Part shown: one piece after another, positions 6,622 through 7,255 of the stretch
Numbering within the stretch: the first letter of the stretch is position 1
Layout: every line of letters begins with the position of its first letter
DNA from: an uncultured Desulfobacterales bacterium
Lineage (GTDB): Bacteria; Desulfobacterota; Desulfobacteria; Desulfobacterales; G020354645
Direction: 5' to 3'
DNA length: 7,255 bases
NCBI GenBank assembly: GCA_947259865.1
Contig: CAMYNZ010000189.1
Span: 1-7,255, forward strand
The notes under the pieces: model-generated
Databases searched by the model: none
What the model was told of the DNA's origin: nothing
What the model saw: the letters and a program-made list of their open reading frames with translations, nothing else
Position numbers and translations under genes: made by a program

Positions 6622-7255
6622 AAATTCAATTTGCAATATCGCTGACAGTTTTATGGCTGGTGATAGGATTTTGGAGCGGACCGGGGGTAAGGGCTGAAAG
6701 CCGTTCGGTCACAGCCACCGGTGTGGCGGCGCTTGCGAATCTGACCCCGGCGGAAGCGCAAAAATTGGCCCTCAAACGCGCACGCCAAGCTGCGATTGAA
6801 GAAGTGTGCGGCGTGTCGATTCAAGCCGAAACCTTTGTTAAAAACAACATGCTTGAGGCGGATTTTATACACTCGGTATCATACGGCCATATCATATCCG
6901 AAAAAATCCTCAGCTGGGATGCGACCGTATCCCAGAAATCTAAATCACATCCGCCGCAAATCGCATACGCCGTAACCATAAAAGCAACCGTAAAAAAGGA
7001 AACAGGTAAACCGGATCCCTTCTACCAGGTAAATGGCCGGTTGAATAAAAAGATATATCAGACCGGTGATGAAATGATTATCACTGTAACGGCCACTAAG
7101 CCGGGCTATATTTCGGTGCTCAACTTTTCTGCTGACGGCAGTGTGATACTGCTTTTCCCTAACCGTTTGAACAGAAACAATTATGTCAAAGCGTTGCAGA
7201 AGCTGCAGATTCCCTCTGAAACCGAACGCAGCGATGTGCTGAAATTACAGGTCTC
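6618..7255 (+). CDS. Exported DUF4384-domain protein, N-terminal part (runs off right edge)
   Basis: The frame stays open for 212 codons to the window edge. The ATG (6618-6620) lies inside the caspase stop as ATGA, which implies translational coupling; no good separate ribosome site is visible. A signal peptide covers residues 1-26 (hydrophobic 5-22, cleavage after VRA). Residues 28-125 contain VTATGVAAL and ALKRARQAAIEEVCGVSI, a pattern like the FlgT_N/LPP20-type domains found in envelope proteins. From about 140 the DUF4384 pattern appears: IYQTGDEMIITVTATKPGY, ISVLNFSADGSVILLFPN, then NNYV and the IPSE segment. DUF4384 is a beta-rich domain of unknown function that often occurs beside, or fused to, peptidase or kinase domains in secreted bacterial proteins. 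The C-terminus is not seen. The domain calls come from motif recall and are not verified by a profile search. Confidence 0.85.
   Translation, partial: MKIQFAISLTVLWLVIGFWSGPGVRAESRSVTATGVAALANLTPAEAQKLALKRARQAAIEEVCGVSIQAETFVKNNMLEADFIHSVSYGHIISEKILSWDATVSQKSKSHPPQIAYAVTIKATVKKETGKPDPFYQVNGRLNKKIYQTGDEMIITVTATKPGYISVLNFSADGSVILLFPNRLNRNNYVKALQKLQIPSETERSDVLKLQV

Overview
The window looks like chromosomal DNA from a Gram-negative, sulfate-reducer-like deltaproteobacterium (Desulfobacterota). This is an inference. It rests on an EF-Tu start reading [19 protein letters not shown] followed by HIDHGKT, on outer-membrane and lipoprotein genes, and on the style of the MltD, caspase and DUF4384 proteins. 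No 16S rRNA or species-level marker is present.

Region 1 (1-970, minus strand) is a stable-RNA/translation operon. Read 5' to 3' on the minus strand it has a strong promoter with an A/T-rich upstream element (about 970-911), then tRNA-Thr(TGT), tRNA-Tyr(GTA), tRNA-Gly(TCC), tRNA-Thr(GGT) and the first 28 codons of tuf, which runs off the left edge. The gene order is that of E. coli thrU-tyrU-glyT-thrT-tufB. Positions 746-1341 form a divergent intergenic region with promoters facing both ways and a cluster of small palindromes.

Region 2 (1348-3800, plus strand) encodes an MltD-like lipoprotein lytic transglycosylase with three C-terminal LysM repeats. A small P-loop NTPase of the AAA_28/NadR-like type follows closely. 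A hairpin overlaps the NTPase stop codon.

Region 3 (3801-7255, plus strand) is a cell-envelope cluster. After an A/T-rich leader with a plausible sigma70 promoter come three genes: a FadL/OmpP1-like outer-membrane beta-barrel protein, an exported caspase-fold (peptidase C14-like) protein, and a fourth protein cut by the right edge. The caspase has an N-terminal TPR-like part, an intact His/Cys dyad and an EF-hand-like loop. The last gene starts inside the caspase stop codon (ATGA overlap). It has a signal peptide, a region resembling FlgT_N/LPP20-type domains, and the start of a DUF4384 domain. The caspase and DUF4384 genes are almost certainly co-expressed. The barrel gene, 82 bp upstream with no visible terminator between, may belong to the same transcript. 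This exported caspase plus DUF4384 module is the least understood and most interesting part of the window.
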